A DNA stretch of 64,000 bases, taken from Alicyclobacillus fastidiosus. Lineage in GTDB: Bacteria; Bacillota; Bacilli; Alicyclobacillales; Alicyclobacillaceae. The stretch lies in assembly GCF_026651875.1 (NCBI RefSeq), contig NZ_CP104067.1, positions 62,001-126,000 on the forward strand. The letters are read 5' to 3'. Shown here piece by piece: positions 9,405-17,990 of the stretch; the first letter of the stretch is position 1; each line of letters starts with the position of its first letter. The notes beneath the pieces were generated by a model. That model did not search any database. It was not told the DNA's origin and was given only the letters and a program-made list of their open reading frames with translations. A program made the translations under genes and the position numbers.

Positions 9405-9658
9405 ATAGAAATATTAATATACAACAAGCACCGAAAATCTTAAGCAAGGTATAACGCGGATACTTAGGACAGTTTATGTTTTGCAGAGACGTCGAAAACA
9501 GCGGGCATATATTCCGTTTAATTGTAGCCACTCACAATTCAAAGTGTTAATGGGCCGGCGTTTTGATACGGTAAAGTCAATTTTTACATAAGCGCACTTA
9601 AGAAAGGGCATGATTTGCAGAGAATGTCGATTTATTAACTTTTAGTAGAGGCTTGCTT
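9405..9658. other. intergenic leader
   Basis: About 250 bp between the deaminase remnant and the YiiX-like gene. It is AT-rich, with no coding frame seen; it probably holds the promoter of the next operon. Confidence 0.4.
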
Positions 9659-10333
9659 ATGAGGTACTCACGAAACGGTCGCTGGAGAAGGTATAAACAA
9701 TCGCGTAAGCTCCTGAGGCTTGGATTATATTCTGGATTGTTGGCTACACCTTTGCTCGTTGGGGTGGTTCCGGTAACATGGGCTCACGATCAACACACAT
9801 TAACCATTATGAGCACGGTGCTCGAAGGCGCTATTCATGGACGCTTTAATGGTTCCTACCAAGGTCATCCGAATCAGGCAGTGTTCGATGATCTCGTTCC
9901 AGGTGACATCATCTTTTGTCACGATGCGGGAGGTGGGTACGGGTATTACACCCACTGCGCACTGTACGTAGGAAATGGGAAAGTTGTAGAATCCTCCAAC
10001 TTTCGAGAAGGCACCCATGTGATTCCGGTTCAATCCTTTCATGGGTACGATGAGGTACGTGTCAAACGAGTGCTGTGCTCATATCCACTTCGGTTACGTG
10101 CAGCCCATTATGCTCTTGCCCAAGTTGACCGTGGTTACAGCATTTTTGGTGGGCTCCACGACCACAATAGTATGTATTGTAGTAAATTGGTCTGGTCTGC
10201 CTTTGATGCGCAAGGAGTGCAACTATGCGCGCAGAGTCGATGGATTATTCCGGACGATCTCGCCGTCAGTCCTAAGCTACAAGAGGTCAAAACATCATCA
10301 CTTGGCAAGGGAGTTTTAAGTCGCTTTAAGTAA
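9659..10333 (+). CDS. secreted YiiX/NlpC-P60-like cysteine peptidase
   Basis: A 224-residue protein with a basic N-terminus, a hydrophobic stretch (LLATPLLVGVVPVTWA) and a likely signal-peptidase site after TWAHA-like residues, so it is exported. The mature part fits the permuted papain fold of YiiX/YebB proteins: PGDIIFCHDAGGG, then THCALYVGNGKVVESS and the catalytic-cysteine motif MYCSKLVWSAF. Such enzymes hydrolyse amide bonds in cell-wall peptides or acyl groups; the substrate is unknown. I start at the ATG at 9659 (AGAGG seven bases upstream) rather than the TTG at 9653. A small membrane protein follows 34 bases downstream, probably in the same operon. Confidence 0.75.
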   Translation: MRYSRNGRWRRYKQSRKLLRLGLYSGLLATPLLVGVVPVTWAHDQHTLTIMSTVLEGAIHGRFNGSYQGHPNQAVFDDLVPGDIIFCHDAGGGYGYYTHCALYVGNGKVVESSNFREGTHVIPVQSFHGYDEVRVKRVLCSYPLRLRAAHYALAQVDRGYSIFGGLHDHNSMYCSKLVWSAFDAQGVQLCAQSRWIIPDDLAVSPKLQEVKTSSLGKGVLSRFK

Positions 10334-10367
10334 GGCATGCGTAACAGGTATCCACGGGAGGGGCGAT

Positions 10368-10805
10368 ATGCGATTAGTTTTTATTGATTTCTATTTTTTT
10401 ACAATATTGACGGTATCCCTGTGTACTGGGATGACATTGCTGCAACGTGTAGTTTCATCATTCTGGATTATTACGTTCGTGCTTTGGTCAACGAATGAAT
10501 TGAGGAAGGGTCTCTCAATCGGAACGCTTGTCCGGAAATCTTTCTATGGCCAGTTCCCGGCCATTGTACTTGTCTTTACCGCGCCAATTACTCATCACTT
10601 ACACATTGATGGTTGGACAGATGGAATTCTAGCCCTATGGGAAACGCCATTTGAGCCACTATTCGAACTTCTTCCTCCATTTCATATGGGTAATTTTTCA
10701 GGCATGTACCTTGAAGATTGTACCTCGCCTTTTCTCCTTCCTGCGCTCATCATGCTTCTGGGATTTATAGTTCGGATGTGGCAAAACCTAGGGCGCAATT
10801 CATAA
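10368..10805 (+). CDS. small multi-pass membrane protein, unknown
   Basis: 145 residues with about four hydrophobic segments (residues 8-28, 30-45, 60-75 and 122-138). A hydrophilic loop is rich in His, Glu and Pro (THHLHIDGWTDG, then ETPFEPLFELLPPFHMG). The start follows GGAGGGG. It lies right behind the exported peptidase gene, so the two may work at the membrane together. I recognise no family. Confidence 0.55.
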   Translation: MRLVFIDFYFFTILTVSLCTGMTLLQRVVSSFWIITFVLWSTNELRKGLSIGTLVRKSFYGQFPAIVLVFTAPITHHLHIDGWTDGILALWETPFEPLFELLPPFHMGNFSGMYLEDCTSPFLLPALIMLLGFIVRMWQNLGRNS

Positions 10806-10946
10806 ACCCATTGGAGGATTGTCCTTATACGAAGTTAGAGTCTCAGGTATTGGTGTAAATTCAAAGGCTGGATCTTGACGAAAGAGCCATTGAGTGCAAT
10901 CTACTAAAAGTGACGACCAAATCACACTAGTAGAGGAGGTACTACA

Positions 10947-11018
10947 GTGGTTTCTACAGACAAGATCGCACTTTTGGAACTGATTCGTCAGAGTGGACAC
11001 TTCACAGCCCATAAGTGA
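10947..11018 (+). pseudogene. 23-codon remnant behind a strong ribosome-binding site
   Basis: AGAGGAGGT lies six bases before a GTG that opens a 23-codon frame (VVSTDKIALLELIRQSGHFT and so on). The peptide resembles the beginning of a larger enzyme, for example a phosphoribosyltransferase (LLELIRQSG), but stops at once. I read it as the 5' stub of a deleted gene. Confidence 0.35.
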
Positions 11019-11175
11019 TTACATAGGTGACGTCATTGCTTATTAAACCGAATGAACGACGAAAAATGTTATGAGCTTAACGGGAGCCTATGCGACAGAT
11101 GATATTGGGCTTTCTTATTGCGTTAAAGGGCATGTTTACTCAAACGAGACTATTGAAAAACGAAGGTGAATTAAC

Positions 11176-11467
11176 GTGGCAGACTATGTGAAGCATGTTC
11201 GTGATTTGATTGGCAATGAGAAAAATTATTATGGTGGTTGCGGGAGCTTTTGTCTTCAACAGTGAAGGGAGCCTGCTCTTACACCAACGCACTGATAATG
11301 GGTTTTGGGGATTTCCTGGTGGCTACATGGAATTAGGGGAGACCTTGGAGGACACGGCACGACGAGAAGTTTTTGAAGAAACAGGCTTGTCACTTGGGCA
11401 ATTAAAGTTGTTCCAGAACAACTTCATGCCTTTAATGATTTATTATCGGGTTGTTCAATACCAATAA
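11176..11467 (+). pseudogene. Nudix hydrolase, frameshifted and truncated
   Basis: The gene starts at GTG 11176 after AAGGTGA and reads ADYVKHVRDLIGNEK. An extra A in a run of five near 11225 shifts the frame, and the Nudix domain continues as IIMVVAGAFVFNSEG. The Nudix box is complete: GGYMELGETLEDTARREVFEETGL fits GX5EX7REUXEEXGU. The protein then ends early (YYRVVQYQ), missing about 50 C-terminal residues of the usual 150. Two lesions make loss of function likely. Confidence 0.78.
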
Positions 11468-11608
11468 TCAATTGAAAACGTTCTGTCGCTAAGGGGAAAC
11501 TGGGCAAGCTCAATTGTTGTTCATTGCATAAAAATACAGTTTGAACCGTGAGATCTTTATTGCACTACTGGGCAGGAAAACTCAAGATGAAATGAGGAGG
11601 AATGATTG

Positions 11609-12016
11609 ATGAATATAGAACAAAAATTGTACGATGCTGCAGTTGAATTAATTAAACAAAGATACCCTGTTGGTTGGGGCGGTGCTGCAGCCATGTATAC
11701 AAAGGGTGAACGTATTTTAACCAGTGTCGCACCTGAAGTGCTCGTTGATGCAACTAACGTATGCATTGAGACTGGAGCAATCCTGGAGGCTCATAAATTC
11801 AATGATCCTGTGACCTACTCCATTTGTGTGGTTCGTGACGATGAAAATTCCAAGTTCAAGATTTTGACTCCATGCGGCATTTGCCAAGAGAGATTGATTT
11901 ACTGGGGGGAAGATGTTAAGGCTGCGGTGTTCACGGAGAATGGTGAATTGGATTACAAGACGCTAAAAGAAATTCAACCATATCATTGGGCGAAGGCATA
12001 TGAAGGCGAAATTTAA
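11609..12016 (+). CDS. cytidine deaminase family protein
   Basis: 135 residues. The zinc site is C-x-E (ATNVCIETGAI) plus PCGICQERL, as in the small cytidine/blasticidin-S deaminases; catalysis would be hydrolytic deamination of a cytosine nucleoside. AGGAGG lies eight bases before the ATG at 11609. The length is normal and the gene looks intact. It stands alone between a broken Nudix gene and foreign fragments. Distinguishing cytidine salvage from drug-deaminase activity is not possible from sequence alone. Confidence 0.82.
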   Translation: MNIEQKLYDAAVELIKQRYPVGWGGAAAMYTKGERILTSVAPEVLVDATNVCIETGAILEAHKFNDPVTYSICVVRDDENSKFKILTPCGICQERLIYWGEDVKAAVFTENGELDYKTLKEIQPYHWAKAYEGEI

Positions 12017-12112
12017 TTGAACTATTGGGTGCGAATGTTCAAGAAGACCACTACAGAATACTGTGTATGAATATGCATGAATATGAATGCTATTGTTTGG
12101 GCTGTGTTTTCC

Positions 12113-12455
12113 TTACAGGCAGCTTTGCGGACCAATGGGTTGAATCAGGTACCAGACAATGCCTGCAACAGCGGACCTAAATCCTGCTCTAGCTTCCGTC
12201 TTACGACCATTTAGAAGTTTCACACCCTCAATGATCCCATAGACTGTCATGATTGTATTCCATGCTGCAACAAAGAGGTTGGTGGTCCCTATACCATTTT
12301 GTAGAACATACACGATTTGAACAAGAGTGATAACGCCCCACATACAGGAAGTGACAATTTGAATAATCCCCGCGGCACGGACTTTACCACTATATTTACG
12401 TACAGGTTGTTGTGTTTTCGGTGATTCAGTGTGCAGAAGAATGGGTAAAAAGCCC
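12113..12455 (-). pseudogene. membrane protein fragment, 5' end lost
   Basis: The minus frame ending at 12113 encodes three hydrophobic segments (AAGIIQIVTSCMWGVITL, GTTNLFVAAWNTIMTVYGII and AVAGIVWYLIQPI), a small integral membrane protein. Its 5' end merges near 12455 into unrelated GC-rich DNA that codes on the other strand for an ABC transporter piece. No start codon with a ribosome-binding site is seen, so it is a truncated gene. Confidence 0.45.
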
Positions 12456-12460
12456 ACCGG

Positions 12461-12580
12461 CTGGTGCGGTCGGGGTCCACCGTGCTGTTGACAACGCAGT
12501 ACCTCGATGAGGCCGACCAATTGGTTGACCGGATCGCGGTCAGCGACCGGGGCCGTGTCGTCGTCGAAGGGGACCGTGGA
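12461..12580 (+). pseudogene. fragment of a DrrA-like ABC transporter ATPase
   Basis: About 40 codons of an ABC ATPase: [19 protein letters not shown], then DRGRVVVEG. This is the H-loop region and following beta strands of daunorubicin-resistance-type exporters. The fragment is much richer in G and C than its surroundings, suggesting DNA from a high-GC donor such as an actinobacterium (inference). Nothing else of the gene is present. Confidence 0.65.
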
Positions 12581-12693
12581 TGTACCGGTCAAGACCACCG
12601 TTTTGAGGGGGCTTTAATCTGCAAAACGCTCAGTACTATATGTCACGTTTGGGTCATATGGTTGAACATCGGCACGGACGCGGCCGGATATAA

Positions 12694-12707
12694 GTTGAAC
12701 GTTCAAC
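12694..12707. promoter_or_regulatory. perfect 14-bp palindrome, likely TetR operator
   Basis: GTTGAACGTTCAAC is a perfect palindrome 50 bp upstream of the TetR-family gene. Size, symmetry and position fit a TetR/FadR-type operator, probably autoregulatory and controlling the catabolic operon. No second copy was noticed in the cluster. Confidence 0.65.
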
Positions 12708-12756
12708 AAAAATCCATTCCAAGGTATGGAAACTGGATGAGATGAGGAGGTGAACG

Positions 12757-13335
12757 ATGGCCAAGAGAGCTGATCGCAAACAGACGATCCTCGTCGCGGC
12801 GCGAACTTTGTTTAGTCAAAGAGGTTATCACGGCGTTTCCTTAGGTGACATTGCACATGAAGCGGGACTCAGCGTTGGACTCATTTATTACGTGTTTCCG
12901 AAGAAGGAAGACATCCTGCTTGGGGTGGTGAAAGAGGCCTCCCTTCTCTATCGGGAAGTGTTTCAGAAAATTAAGGATATCGACGATCCGATAGCGCGCA
13001 TCGATGCCCTCATGCGGGATTTGTATGAAGAACTCGACAACGGATCGAGGATCCTCATGATTCTGTATAAAGATCTTTCCACGATAGATAAGGAGACACG
13101 CCAACAGATTCTCGAACTTGAGCGCGAAACGAAGGCGAAAATCGTCGATATCATTGACGAAGGAAAGCAAAATGGCATTTTCAAACAGGCTGTCTCTTCC
13201 GAACTTGTGGCATTCAACCTGATAGGGATTGGACACTTGTGGGCATTGAAGAAGAGTTGGTTGTTCGGTGAGATGCCTCTTGAACGCTTCGTCGAGGAGC
13301 AACAGCAGTTGGTACATTCCATGCTGTTGATGTAA
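12757..13335 (+). CDS. TetR-family (FadR-like) transcriptional regulator
   Basis: 192 residues. The N-terminal helix-turn-helix is clear: KQTILVAARTLFSQRGYHGVSLGDIAHEAGLSVG, split as usual by YYVFPKKEDIL. The C-terminal ligand domain resembles FadR-type acyl-CoA-sensing regulators, though that is inferred from the neighbouring acyl-CoA genes. GGAGGTG precedes the ATG. A perfect 14-bp palindrome lies just upstream. The gene heads a same-strand run to about 24.6 kb, so it probably represses that cluster until a CoA-ester inducer appears. Confidence 0.88.
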   Translation: MAKRADRKQTILVAARTLFSQRGYHGVSLGDIAHEAGLSVGLIYYVFPKKEDILLGVVKEASLLYREVFQKIKDIDDPIARIDALMRDLYEELDNGSRILMILYKDLSTIDKETRQQILELERETKAKIVDIIDEGKQNGIFKQAVSSELVAFNLIGIGHLWALKKSWLFGEMPLERFVEEQQQLVHSMLLM

Positions 13336-13386
13336 GCGTTTACAGATTCGGTTGCATGTTTTGGACAGAAGCGTCCGGGAGGGGGA

Positions 13387-14337
13387 ATTGCCATCGCCAA
13401 CATCGTTCCGATTCGAATCACGACTCCTTATCCGGAAGGCAGTGTCAATGCGTATTTGCTCTTGGGAAACCCTGTCACTTTGATAGACACCGGCATCTGG
13501 CTTGACGATTCCGTCCGTCAGATCCATCAAGCCTTGATGAACGTAGGGCTCGACTGGAAGGATATTGACCAGATTGTCGTGACGCACATGCACACAGACC
13601 ATACCGGTGGTGTCCATGCTATTCAGCGGGAAGTGGATGCACCGATCTTTGTTCATTCTGGCGCCCGCTTTGCATTACAGGGTGGCATGGCGGAATTCGA
13701 GCGTGTGAATGCCTACTTTCAAGATTTTTTTCGCGCGTGTGGCGCCGAAGGAAAAGTGACGCGCAATCACAAATACCGGGAGCAAAAGTGGGCAGGTGTT
13801 CACTACGTGGACGACGGCGATGTCATTCGGGCTGGAAGTCGAGACTATCAGGTCTTATATGTGCCTGGACACAGTCAGACGGACATCTGTTTGTGGAATG
13901 AAGAAGCTGGCGACGCGTTTGTTGGGGATCATCTTTTAAAGGATATTTCGGCCAACGCGTTCATGGAACCGCCGTCTCCAGCACAGGCGGACCGGTTGAA
14001 GGCACTACTTCAGTACAGGAGTTCGATGGCGCGCACGAGAGCCTTGGCGTTTCGAACCGTGTATCCGGGACACGGGAGCCCGTACGTCGGGCACCAATCG
14101 TTGATTGATGCGCGTTTTCAAGAGCATGAAGAGCGTTGTGAGGCGATTCTTCAACACGTTCAGGACGGGCTAAGCACGATTTATGAGATCAGTTCTGCTA
14201 TGTTCCCATGGCTTCAGGGGGGTGCTGTGTTTCTCGGGCTTTCGGAAATTATGGGGCACATGGACCTGTTAGTAGAACGCTCTGTCGTGAAAGTGGAAAG
14301 CAATCAGGGTGTGCTGGTATACACGGCACAATCATAA
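13387..14337 (+). CDS. MBL-fold metallo-hydrolase, rare start codon likely
   Basis: A metallo-beta-lactamase-fold hydrolase of about 315 residues. The metal motif THMHTDHTGG is complete, with later ligands in VPGHSQTD, FVGDHLL and YPGHG. Family members begin with a strand like IVPIRITTPYPEGSVNAYLL, and this is encoded upstream of the first TTG at 13456. The frame holds no ATG, GTG or TTG there. It runs back to the tetR stop, and the candidates are ATT (13387) or ATC (13393), placed just after GGGAGGGGG. A rare start codon is therefore likely. In acyl-CoA clusters such proteins may act as thioesterases or lactonases. Confidence 0.78.
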   Translation: MAIANIVPIRITTPYPEGSVNAYLLLGNPVTLIDTGIWLDDSVRQIHQALMNVGLDWKDIDQIVVTHMHTDHTGGVHAIQREVDAPIFVHSGARFALQGGMAEFERVNAYFQDFFRACGAEGKVTRNHKYREQKWAGVHYVDDGDVIRAGSRDYQVLYVPGHSQTDICLWNEEAGDAFVGDHLLKDISANAFMEPPSPAQADRLKALLQYRSSMARTRALAFRTVYPGHGSPYVGHQSLIDARFQEHEERCEAILQHVQDGLSTIYEISSAMFPWLQGGAVFLGLSEIMGHMDLLVERSVVKVESNQGVLVYTAQS

Positions 14338-14352
14338 CAGGAGGGGTTTAGA

Positions 14353-15111
14353 ATGAGTCGTTTTGAGGGGCGCGTTGCGCTTGTCACAGGTGCCGGTCGC
14401 GGTATTGGGGCTGCAACTGCCAAGTGTTTGGCGGCAGGCGGAGCTAAGGTTGGTGTGTTTGATGTGAAAGAGGAGTTTACGAAGGAGACAGTGGAAGCGA
14501 TCCAGGCGGCTGGCGGCGAGGCCATCGGCGTCGGTTGTGACGTCTCCGTGGCACAAGAGGTTGAGATGGGATTCGCGCAAGTAGCCGAGAAGTTCGGCAA
14601 ACTGGATATTCTCGTCAACAATGCAGGCTTACTCCGCGACAATCTCTTGTTCAAGATGTCGGAAAATGATTGGGACACGGTGTTGGACGTGCACCTCAAG
14701 GGCAGTTTCTTGTGCAGTCGTGCCGCGCAACAGTACATGGTCAAACAGAAATACGGAAAAATCGTCAATACTAGCAGCACCTCGGCCCTCGGCAATCGCG
14801 GTCAGGCAAACTATTCCGCCGCGAAAGCAGGACTTCAAGGTTTCACGAAGACATTGGCCATCGAACTTGGGCCCTTTAACATCAATGTCAATGCGGTCGC
14901 ACCTGGTTTCATTGCAACGGATATGACGAAGGCGACGGCGGAGCGCGTCGGCATCGACTTTGAAGAAAACAAGCGTCTCGCCTCCGAACGCATTCCTCTA
15001 CGCCGCGTTGGCAGCCCAGAAGATGTGGCGAACGTTGTTGCATTTCTCGTGAGCGACGACGCGAGCTACGTGTCCGGGCAAGTCATTTATATCAACGGCG
15101 GCAGCCGCTGA
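14353..15111 (+). CDS. SDR-family oxidoreductase, FabG-like
   Basis: 252 residues, classical short-chain dehydrogenase. Motifs: TGAGRGIG for the cofactor, NNAG, the catalytic Ser in TSSTSA, and YSAAK (Tyr and Lys). It ends with VSGQVIYINGG, typical of 3-oxoacyl-ACP reductases and 3-hydroxyacyl-CoA dehydrogenases. The acidic residue after beta-2 (FDVK) suggests NAD rather than NADP. AGGAGGGG precedes the ATG. It is probably the 3-hydroxyacyl-CoA dehydrogenase of the local pathway. Confidence 0.9.
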   Translation: MSRFEGRVALVTGAGRGIGAATAKCLAAGGAKVGVFDVKEEFTKETVEAIQAAGGEAIGVGCDVSVAQEVEMGFAQVAEKFGKLDILVNNAGLLRDNLLFKMSENDWDTVLDVHLKGSFLCSRAAQQYMVKQKYGKIVNTSSTSALGNRGQANYSAAKAGLQGFTKTLAIELGPFNINVNAVAPGFIATDMTKATAERVGIDFEENKRLASERIPLRRVGSPEDVANVVAFLVSDDASYVSGQVIYINGGSR

Positions 15112-15181
15112 ATCAGCGGCGAAAGGCAAAGGTAAATCGAATTCAGGGCAATCATCTCTACCAATTTAGGGAGGTTATTAT

Positions 15182-16351
15182 ATGGATTTTAGATTGACGA
15201 AAGAACAAAAGCTCGTCCAACAAACCATTCGCGAATTCGTGAAAAACGAACTGATGCCACTCGAACAAGACGTCTTGCGAAACGAGCGTGAAGGACGCCC
15301 CGGGATGGAGCGCGAGAAGATTCGCGCACTCCAAAAGAAGGCGCAAGAGCTCGGGTTCTGGGGGATCAATACGCCGGAAGAGTACGGTGGCGCAGACTTA
15401 GGGCCAGTGATGTCCGCCTTGATTGCGATGGAACTCGGCCGGACGTTTGTACCGTTCAACTTCGGCGGCTCTGCGGACAACATTCTCTATTACTGCAACG
15501 AAGAGCAAAAAGAGAAATACTTGCTGCCAACCATCAACGGCAAGCTGAGATCGTGCTTCGCACTCACCGAGCCAGGGGCTGGTTCCGACGCTGCCAACAT
15601 TCATATGTCAGCAGTCAAGGACGGTGACCACTGGGTTCTCAACGGCGAGAAAGTCTTCATTACAAACGGCAACGAGGCGGACTTCGCCATGGTGTTCGCC
15701 GTCACGGATAAGGAGAAAGGTGCACGCGGTGGGGTGACCTGCTTCCTGGTTGATCGCGATATGGGCTGGCGGTCCGAGTACATCCATACGATGGGTGAAT
15801 GGGGACCAGCGTCGCTCGTCTTCGAGGACGTTCGTGTGCCGGAAGAAAACATTCTCGGTGAACTCGGAGGTGGCTTCAACCTCGGTATGAAGTGGATTGG
15901 CCAAGGTCGCTACATGATTCCTGCCCGCGGCGTCGGTGCGGCAGAGCGCTTACTCCAAATGGCCATCGATCACTCCAAAACACGTGTGACATTCGGCAAG
16001 CCGATTGCGGAACGCCAAGCGATTCAATGGCAAATTGCCGACTCAGCTGTGGAAATTGAGGCCACCCGTTGGCTTGTTTTACACGCGGCATGGTTGGCGG
16101 AGAATGGCAAGGATCCACGCCACTATGCTTCCATGGCGAAACTGTTCGGCGCAAACATGGCGAATGACGTTTGCGACAGAGTGCTGCAGATTCACGGGGG
16201 CATGGGTTATACGAAAGAACTGCCGATTGAGCGCTGGTATCGCGAAATGAGAGTCTGGCGCATCTTTGAGGGCACGGACGAAATCCAACGCTTCATTATC
16301 TCGCGCAATCTGCTTCGCGGTCACGTGAAGGTCGGAGACTTGATGGACTGA
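15182..16351 (+). CDS. acyl-CoA dehydrogenase
   Basis: 389 residues, full length for the family. N-terminal helical part (FRLTKEQKLVQQTIREFV), middle beta domain with CFALTEPGAGSDAANI and WVLNGEKVFITNG, and C-terminal part with QIHGGMGYTKELPIERWYREMR and IFEGTDEIQ, which carries the catalytic Glu at the usual position (FEGTDE). It would introduce the alpha,beta double bond into an acyl-CoA using FAD. The next gene starts five bases after its stop, so transcription is shared. Confidence 0.93.
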   Translation: MDFRLTKEQKLVQQTIREFVKNELMPLEQDVLRNEREGRPGMEREKIRALQKKAQELGFWGINTPEEYGGADLGPVMSALIAMELGRTFVPFNFGGSADNILYYCNEEQKEKYLLPTINGKLRSCFALTEPGAGSDAANIHMSAVKDGDHWVLNGEKVFITNGNEADFAMVFAVTDKEKGARGGVTCFLVDRDMGWRSEYIHTMGEWGPASLVFEDVRVPEENILGELGGGFNLGMKWIGQGRYMIPARGVGAAERLLQMAIDHSKTRVTFGKPIAERQAIQWQIADSAVEIEATRWLVLHAAWLAENGKDPRHYASMAKLFGANMANDVCDRVLQIHGGMGYTKELPIERWYREMRVWRIFEGTDEIQRFIISRNLLRGHVKVGDLMD

Positions 16352-16356
16352 CGCGA

Positions 16357-17031
16357 ATGAGATTCGAGACGCATCTGCATACAGCCACCGGATCGCACGA
16401 CGGCGCCATTCAACTGGAAGAGTTGGTGAATTGGGTCAACACATCCGACATCTGCGGCGTATGTATTACGGATCACGACTATGTGTGGACCCGACGGGAT
16501 GCACAGGCCTTACGTGATGCGACGGACGTGATTGTTATCTGCGGCGTAGAGGTCACGACGAACCTCGGGCATGTGCTCACGTACGGCTTGGATGCGTATT
16601 TGCCAGGGATTCACGATATCGAGGTGCTGCGTCGATACGTGGATGAAGTCGACGGCGTGATGGTCTTGGCGCATCCGTTCCGCAGTGAGATTTCGCCGTA
16701 TTACACGTACGGGCATATACCAAAGGGACTTCCGCCTTGGGAGGAAGTCGTGAGACGTCCCGTGTTTCAGTATGTGAATGCACTGGAGGCGTGCAATGGG
16801 TCTGGTGTTCCACAAGAGGAAAATTTGGTAAGACAGGCGGCCAAGGACTTGGGATTGCCCGTGACCGGCGGCAGTGATGCACACCACGCCGATAAGTTGG
16901 GGTTGTGCGTCACCGAGTTTACGGTGGACATTTCGTCAGAGCGCGCGTATATCGAAGCCATCCGCGAGGGGCATTGCAACGGAGTGGACTTACGGTTGCA
17001 TGGAAAGGTGGGGGAGTCACGTGTTGATTGA
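16357..17031 (+). CDS. PHP-domain metal-dependent phosphoesterase-like protein
   Basis: 224 residues with the PHP metal motifs in order: HLHTATGSHDG, CITDHDY, CGVEVTT, LAHPFRSE and GSDAHH. PHP proteins hydrolyse phosphoesters or act on nucleotides; the substrate here is unknown. It lies inside the acyl-CoA gene run, five bases after the dehydrogenase and overlapping the next start by 11 bases, so it belongs to the operon. That is an unusual partner for beta-oxidation-type genes. Confidence 0.8.
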   Translation: MRFETHLHTATGSHDGAIQLEELVNWVNTSDICGVCITDHDYVWTRRDAQALRDATDVIVICGVEVTTNLGHVLTYGLDAYLPGIHDIEVLRRYVDEVDGVMVLAHPFRSEISPYYTYGHIPKGLPPWEEVVRRPVFQYVNALEACNGSGVPQEENLVRQAAKDLGLPVTGGSDAHHADKLGLCVTEFTVDISSERAYIEAIREGHCNGVDLRLHGKVGESRVD

Positions 17032-17446
17032 CAAGAATGTCATTGGGCGCACTGGGGAAGCGCGTGCCATCGAGATCGAAAAGGGAGCTATTCGCAAATT
17101 TGTGGAGGCGATTGGCGACAAGAATCCGCTGTATTGCGATGAGGCGTACGCACAAGCCAATGGATATGCGAGTCTCGTCGCGCCGCCGACGTTTCCGACG
17201 ACATTTCGCTTACCATTGCCTGATGTGCATTTCGAATTGAGTCGCGTCCTGCACGGCGAGCAGGAATACACCTACGAGCGCCCGATTGTCGCGGGGGACG
17301 TACTCCGCTGTTCCAGCCGTGTGGCGGATGTGTATGAGCGGTCTGGCAAGCTTGGGAACATGACTTTTCTCGTGACGGAAATCATAGGCGAAGATGTCGG
17401 TGGACATCTCGTATTCTCAGGTCGGAGTACCATCATCCTGCGGTAG
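17021..17446 (+). CDS. MaoC-like hotdog protein, FAS1-dehydratase N-domain type
   Basis: About 141 residues starting at GTG 17021 (or TTG 17024) five to eight bases after GGTGGGGGAG. The sequence GAIRKFVEAIGDKNPLYCDEAYAQANGYASLVAPPTFP is the conserved start of MaoC N-terminal (FAS1_DH-like) hotdog domains, followed by HGEQEYTYERPIVAGDVL. These usually form a heterodimer with a catalytic MaoC partner, which is the next gene. Role: enoyl-CoA hydration. Confidence 0.85.
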   Translation: MLIDKNVIGRTGEARAIEIEKGAIRKFVEAIGDKNPLYCDEAYAQANGYASLVAPPTFPTTFRLPLPDVHFELSRVLHGEQEYTYERPIVAGDVLRCSSRVADVYERSGKLGNMTFLVTEIIGEDVGGHLVFSGRSTIILR

Positions 17447-17464
17447 TCATAGGGAGGGTTGAAG

Positions 17465-17881
17465 ATGAGTCTCATCGGTTTTGCAGAGGCTGAAGTTGGC
17501 ACGGTTGCACCACCGCTGGTGAAGCCGGCGATTGAAAAAGTGCAGCTGGTCAAATACGCGGGTGCATCAGGGGACTTCAACCTGATTCACACAGATGACG
17601 AAACGGCACGCAAGGTGGGACTGCCTGGCGTCATTGCACACGGCATGCTCAGTATGGGCTTCCTCGGCCAGTATGCCAGCGAGTTGGTCGGCAATCGAGG
17701 ATATGTGCGACAACTGAAGGTCCGGTTCGCCGGCATGGTGCGTCCCGGCGACGTGCTGACGTGCACTGGGCACGTCGTTGCGAAGAATGAACAAGAAAAG
17801 ACCCTCACATTAGCGATTCAGGCGGCCCGCGATGAAGGAAAACCGCAGACGATTGGCGAGACCACCCTTCAGTACCTATGA
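17465..17881 (+). CDS. MaoC-like enoyl-CoA hydratase subunit
   Basis: 138 residues from the ATG at 17465, six bases after AGGGAGGG. It has the hydratase-2 motif YAGASGDFNLIHTDDETA with the catalytic Asp and His, then GLPGVIAHGMLSMGFLGQ. It should hydrate an enoyl-CoA to a 3-hydroxyacyl-CoA together with the upstream MaoC-like subunit. The pair resembles split hydratases of steroid side-chain degradation (ChsH1/ChsH2 type), which is an inference from architecture only. Confidence 0.88.
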   Translation: MSLIGFAEAEVGTVAPPLVKPAIEKVQLVKYAGASGDFNLIHTDDETARKVGLPGVIAHGMLSMGFLGQYASELVGNRGYVRQLKVRFAGMVRPGDVLTCTGHVVAKNEQEKTLTLAIQAARDEGKPQTIGETTLQYL

Positions 17882-17990
17882 GCAGAAGTCCGAGAATGTC
17901 GACACCCATCTTGTTTCTTATGGGAACGGTGTTCTTAACCAGGCACTTTAGGGAATTAAGGTACTCAAGCACAGTGAGGTGATGAATCCA

